Below are positions 58,201 through 64,000 of a stretch of 64,000 nt of DNA, piece after piece. This stretch comes from Mimachlamys varia. Taxonomy: Eukaryota; Mollusca; Bivalvia; Pectinida; Pectinidae. A program made the position numbers and the translations under genes. The stretch spans positions 21,798,001 to 21,862,000 of the forward strand of contig OX392545.1 in assembly GCA_947623455.1 (NCBI GenBank), given 5' to 3'. The first letter of the stretch is position 1. Each line of letters opens with the position of its first letter. Below the pieces are notes generated by a model. That model was not told the DNA's origin. It did not search any database and saw nothing but the letters and a program-made list of their open reading frames with translations.

Positions 58201-61200
58201 GGAGATGTTAGACCACTGTCAGTATAATGTGTCCGGGTTGAGATGTTAGACCACTGTCAGTATAATGTGCCCGGGTGGAGATGTTAGACCACTGTCAGTA
58301 TAATATGTCCGGGTAGAGATGTTAGACCACTGTCAGTATAATGTGTCCGGGTGAAGAGGTTAGACCACTGTCAGTATAATGTGTCCGGGTGGAGATGTTA
58401 GACCACTGTCAGTATAATGTGTCTGGGTGAAGATGTTAGACCACTGTCAGTATAATGTGTCCGGGTGGAGATGTTAGACCACTGTCAGTATAATGTGTCT
58501 GGGTGAAGATGTTAGACCACTGTCAGTATAATGTGTCCGGGTATTGATGTTAGACCACTATCAGTATTATGTGTCCGGGTGGAGATGTTAGACCACTGTC
58601 AGTATAATATGTCCGGGTGGAGATGTTAGACCACTGTCAGTATAATGTGTCCGGGTGGAGATGTTTGACCACTGTCAGTATAATGTGTCTGGGTGGAGAT
58701 GTTAGACAACTGTCAGTATAATGTTTCCGGGTTGAGACGTTAGACCGCTGTCAGTATAATGTGTCCGGGTGGAGATGTTAGACCACTGTCAGTATAATGT
58801 GTCCGGATGGAGATGTTAGACCACTGTCAGTATAATGTGTCCGGGTGGAGATGTTAGACCACTGTCAGTATGTGTCCGGATGGGGATGTTAGACCACTGT
58901 CAGTATAATGTGTCTTGGTAGAGATGTTAGACCACTGTCAGTATAATGAGTCCAGCTGAGATGTTAGACCACTGTCAGTATAATGTGTCCGGGTGGAGAT
59001 GTTAGACCGCTGTCAGTATAATGTGTCCGGGTGGAGATGTTAGACCACTGTCAGTATAATGTGTCTTGGTAGAGATGTTTGACCACTGTCAGTATAATGT
59101 GTCCGGGTGGAGATGTTAGACCACTGTCAGTATAATATGTCCGGGTAGAGATGTTAGACCACTGACAGTATAATGTGTCCGGGTAGAGAAGTTAGACCAC
59201 TGTCAGTATAATGTGTCCGGGTGAAGATGTTAGACCACTGTCAGTATAATGTGTCCGGGTGGAGATGTTAGACCACTGTCAGTATAATGTGCCCGGGTGG
59301 AGATGTTAGACCACTGTCAGTATAATATGTCCGGGTAGAGATGTTAGACCACTGTCAGTATAATGTGTCCGGGTGGAGAAGTTAGACCACTGTCAGTATA
59401 ATGTGTCCAGGTGGAGATGTTAGACCACTGTCAGTATTATGTGTCCGGGTGGAGATGTTAGACCATTGTCAGTATAATGAGTCCGGGTAGAGATGTTAGA
59501 CCACTGTCAGTATTATGTGTCCGGGTAGAGATGTTAGAACACTGTCAGTATAATGTGTCCGGGTGGAGATGTTAGACCACTATCAGTATAATGTGTCCGG
59601 GTGGAGAGGTAAGACCACTGTCAGTATAATGTGTCCGGGTGGAGATGTTAGACCACTGTCAGTATAATGTGTCTGGGTGGAGATGTTAGACCACTGTCAG
59701 TATAATGTGTCCGGGTATTGATGTTAGAACACTGTCAGTATTATGTGTCCGGGTGGAGATGTTAGACCACTGTCAGTATAATGTGTCCGGGTGGAGATGT
59801 TAGACCACTGTCAGTATTATGTGTCCGGGTGGAGATGTTAGACCACTGTCAGTATAATGTGTCTGGGTGGAGATGTTAGACCACTGTCAGTATAATGTGT
59901 CCGGGTGGAGATGTTTGACCACTGTCAGTATAATGTGTCCGGGTGGAGATGTTAGACCACTGTCAGTATAATATGTCCGGGTAGAGATGTTAGACCACTG
60001 TCAGTATAATGTGTCCGGGTAGAGAAGTTAGACCACTCCCAGTATAATGTGTCCAGTTGGGGATGTTAGACAACTGTCAGTATAATGTGTCAGGGTGGAG
60101 ATGTTAGACCACTGTCAGTATAATGTGTCCGGGTGAGATGTTAGACCACTGTCAGTATAATGTGTCCGGGTAGAAATTTTAGACCACTCCCAGTATAATG
60201 TGTCCGGTTGGGGATGTTAGACAACTGTCAGTATAATGTGTCAGGGTGGAGATGTTAGACCACTGTCAGTATAATGTGTCCGGGTGGAGATGTTAGACCA
60301 CTGTCAGTATAATGTGTCCGGGTGGAGATGTTAGACCACTGTCAGTATAATGTGTCCGGGTGGAGATGTTAGACCACTGTCAGTATAATGTGTCTTGGTA
60401 GAGATGTTTGACCACTGTCAGTATAATGTGTCCGGGTGGAGATGTTAGACCACTGTCAGTATAATATGTCCGGGTGGAGATGTTAGACCACTGTCAGTAT
60501 AATGTGTCCGGGTAGAGATGTTAGACCACTGTCAGTATAATGTGTCCGGGTGGAGATGTTAGACCACTGTCAGTATAATGTGTCCGGGTTGAGATGTTAG
60601 ACCACTGTCAGGATAATGTGCCCGGGTGGAGATGTTAGACCACTGTCAGTATAATATGTCCGGTTAGAGATGTTAGACCACTGTCAGTATAATGTGTCCG
60701 GGTGGAGAAGTTAGACCACTGTCAGTATAATGTGTCCAGGTAGAGATGTTAGACCACTGTCAATATTATGTGTCCGGTTGGAGATGTTAGACCACTATCA
60801 GTATAATGTGTCCGGGTGGAGAGGTTAGACCACTGTCAGTATAATGTGTCCGGGTGGAGATGTTAGACCACTGACAGTATAATGTGTCCAGGTAGAGATG
60901 GTAGACCACTGTCAGTATAATGTGTCCGGGTGGAGATGTAAGACCTCTGTCAGTATAATCTGTCCGGTGGAGATGTTAGACCACTGTCAGTATAATGTGT
61001 CCGGATGGAGATGTTAGATCACTGTCAGTATAATGTGTCCAGGTGGAGATGTTAGACCGCTGTCAGTATAATGTGTCCGGGTGGAGATGTTAGACCGCTG
61101 TCAGTATAATGTGTCCGGGTGGAGATGTTAGACCACTGTCAGTAAAATGTGTCCAGGTGGAGATGTTAGACCACTGTCAGTATAATGTGTCCGGGTGGAG

Positions 61201-64000
61201 ATGTTAGACCACTGTCAGTATTATTTGTCCGGTTAGAGATGTTAGACCACTGTCAGTATAATGTGTCCGGGTGGAGAAGTTAGACCACTGTCAGTATAAT
61301 GTGTCCAGGTAGAGATGTTAGACCACTGTCAATATTATGTGTCCGGTTGGAGATGTTAGACCACTATCAGTATAATGTGTCCGGGTGGAGAGGTTAGACC
61401 ACTGTCAGTATAATGTGTCCGGGTGGAGATGTTAGACCACTGACAGTATAATGTGTCCAGGTAGAGATGGTAGACCACTGTCAGTATAATGTGTCCGGGT
61501 GGAGATGTAAGACCTCTGTCAGTATAATCTGTCCGGTGGAGATGTTAGACCACTGTCAGTATAATGTGTCCGGATGGAGATGTTAGATCACTGTCAGTAT
61601 AATGTGTCCGGGTGGAGATGTTAGACCACTGTCAGTATAATGTGTCCGGGTGGAGATGTTAGACCGCTGTCAGTATAATGTGTCCGGGTGGAGATGTTAG
61701 ACCACTGTCAGTAAAATGTGTCCAGGTGGAGATGTTAGACCACTGTCAGTATAATGTGTCCGGGTGGAGATGTTAGACCACTGTCAGTATTATTTGTTCG
61801 GTTAGAGATGTTAGACCACTGTCAGTATAATGTGTCCGGCTGAGATGTTAGACCACTGTCAGTATAATGTGTTCGGGTGGAGATGTTAGACCACTGCCAG
61901 TATAATGTGTCCGGGTGGAGATGTTAAACCACTGTCAGTATAATGTGTCCGGGTGGAGATGTTAGACCACTGTCAGTATAATATGTCCGGCTGAGATGTT
62001 AGACCACTGTCAGTATAATGTGTCCGGGTGAGATGTTAGACCACTGTCAGTATAATGTGTCCGGGTAGAAATTTTAGACCACTCCCAGTATAATGTGTCC
62101 GGTTGGGGATGTTAGACAACTGTCAGTATAATGTGTCAGGGTGGAGATGTTAGACCACTGTCAGTATAATGTGTCCGGGTGGAGATGTTAGACCACTGTC
62201 AGTATAATGTGTCCGGGTGGAGATGTTAGACCACTGTCAGTATAATGTGTCCGGGTGGAGATGTTAGACCACTGTCAGTATAATGTGTCTTGGTAGAGAT
62301 GTTTGACCACTGTCAGTATAATGTGTCCGGGTGGAGATGTTAGACCACTGTCAGTATAATATGTCCGGGTAGAGATGTTAGACCACTGTCAGTATAATGT
62401 GTCCGGGTAGAGATGTTAGACCACTGTCAGTATAATGTGTCCGGGTGGAGATGTTAGACCACTGTCAGTATAATGTGTCCGGGTTGAGATGTTAGACCAC
62501 TGTCAGTATAATGTGCCCGGGTGGAGATGTTAGACCACTGTCAGTATAATATGTCCGGGTAGAGATGTTAGACCACTGTCAGTATAATGTGTCCGGGTGG
62601 AGAGGTTAGACCACTGTCAGTATAATGTGTCCGGGTGGAGATGTTAGACCACTGTCAGTATAATGTGTCTGGGTGAAGATGTTAGACCACTGTCAGTATA
62701 ATGTGTCCGGGTGGAGATGTTAGACCACTGTCAGTATAATGTGTCTGGGTGAAGATGTTAGACCACTGTCAGTATAATGTGTCCGGGTATTGATGTTAGA
62801 CCACTATCAGTATTATGTGTCCGGGTGGAGATGTTAGACCACTGTCAGTATAATGTGTCCGGGTGGAGATGTTAGACCACTGTCAGTATAATGTGTCCGG
62901 GTGGAGATGTTTGACCACTGTCAGTATAATGTGTCTGGGTGGAGATGTTAGACAACTGTCAGTATAATGTTTCCGGGTTGAGACGTTAGACCGCTGTCAG
63001 TATAATGTGTCCGGGTGGAGATGTTAGACCACTGTCAGTATAATGTGTCCGGATGGAGATGTTAGACCACTGTCAGTATAATGTGTCCGGGTGGAGATGT
63101 TAGACCACTGTCAGTATGTGTCCGGATGGGGATGTTAGACCACTGTCAGTATAATGTGTCTTGGTAGAGATGTTAGACCACTGTCAGTATAATGAGTCCA
63201 GCTGAGATGTTAGACCACTGTCAGTATAATGTGTCCGGGTGGAGATGTTAGACCGCTGTCAGTATAATTTGTCCGGGTGGAGATGTTAGACCACTGTCAG
63301 TATAATGTGTCTTGGTAGAGATGTTTGACCACTGTCAGTATAATGTGTCTGGGTGGAGATGTTAGACCACTGTCAGTATAATATGTCCGGGTATTGATGT
63401 TAGACCACTGTCAGTATTATGTGTCCGGTTGGAGATGTTAGACCACTGTCAGTATAATGTGTCCGGGTGGAGATGTTTGACCACTGTCAGTATAATGTGT
63501 CCGGGTGGAGATGTTAGACCACTGTCAGTATAATATGTCCGGGTAGAGATGTTAGACCACTGTCAGTATAATGTGTCCGGGTAGAGAAGTTAGACCACTG
63601 TCAGTATAATGTGTCCGGGTGGAGATGTTAGACCACTGTCAGTATAATGTGTCCGGGTTGAGATGTTAGACCACTGTCAGTATAATGTGTCCGGGTGGAG
63701 ATGTTAGACCACTGTCAGTATAATGTGCCCGGGTGGAGAAGTTAGACCGCTGTCAGTATAATGTGTCCAGGTGGAGATGTTAGACCACTGTCAGTATAAT
63801 GTGTCCGGGTGGAGATGTTAGACCACTGTCAGTATAATGAGTCCGGGTAGAGATGTTAGACCACCGTCAGTATAATGTGTCCGGGTAGAGATGTTAGAAC
63901 ACTGTCAGTATAATGTGTCCGGGTGGAGATGTTAGACCACTATCAGTATAATGTGTCCGGGTGGAGAGGTAAGACCACTGTCAGTATAATGTGTCCGGGT
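55291..64000. repeat. 38-bp satellite array, about 229 copies, continues past the window
   Basis: The unit is GACCACTGTCAGTATAATGT then GTCCGGGTGGAGATGTTA. Most copies differ by one or two substitutions (GGTAGAG, GGTTGAG, ATATGTCC) or small deletions. Variant blocks recur in the same order at distances of about 1.0, 1.3 and 4.2 kb, showing higher-order duplication. The segment TGTCAGTATAATGTGTCCGG resembles TGTCAGTAAAATATGACCGG in dispersed family 1 (4035-4060). No open frame of note. Confidence 0.97.

Overview
The window is animal nuclear DNA, most likely from a mollusc and probably a bivalve. I infer this from split genes with GT-AG introns, an ERG/FLI-type ETS exon, a secreted three-finger/IgGFc-binding-type gene, many short dispersed repeats, hammerhead-ribozyme elements and very long minisatellites. 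No species marker is visible. Nothing looks prokaryotic, and most open frames lie inside repeats.

Layout. 1-3.5 kb: AT-rich DNA with a dispersed repeat and a 45-bp minisatellite. 3.59-7.55 kb: the 3' end of an ETS transcription-factor gene on the plus strand (a probable 66-nt exon, then the DNA-binding and C-terminal exon, then a poly(A) signal); its large intron holds a long inverted repeat and a terminal-inverted-repeat (TIR) element. 7.5-24.5 kb: no intact gene; several families of short repeats, decayed coiled-coil gene fragments on the minus strand, and one orphan 85-codon reading frame. 24.5-43.6 kb: one gene on the plus strand that I could assemble as nine exons in a continuous frame (1,866 nt including stop, 621 residues): signal peptide, two tandem 12-cysteine three-finger (Ly6/uPAR-like) modules, and a C-terminal IgGFc-binding-protein N-terminal-type domain. 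43.6-55.3 kb: repeats, including a TTAA-flanked TIR element, hairpin elements, a 30-bp minisatellite and a tandem pair of hammerhead-ribozyme units. 55.3 kb to the end: a 38-bp satellite that runs off the window.

Most unusual feature: intron 2 of the three-finger/IgGFc gene is about 9.8 kb, and about 8.9 kb of it is a 62/55-bp tandem array. The array unit is a copy of the intron's own 3' splice site plus the first 23 nt of the next exon. The gene therefore carries roughly 150 copies of one acceptor in a row. All but the last lead straight into an in-frame TGA, and only the final copy joins the real exon. Seventeen units, by eye, carry a change that makes the acceptor AG abut a GTATGA donor-like sequence, as in recursive splice sites.

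The 38-bp satellite at the end appears to derive from a short piece of a dispersed repeat (called family 1 here) found elsewhere in the window. Exon calls come from reading frame, splice consensus, intron phase and cysteine pattern; no transcript or database evidence was available.
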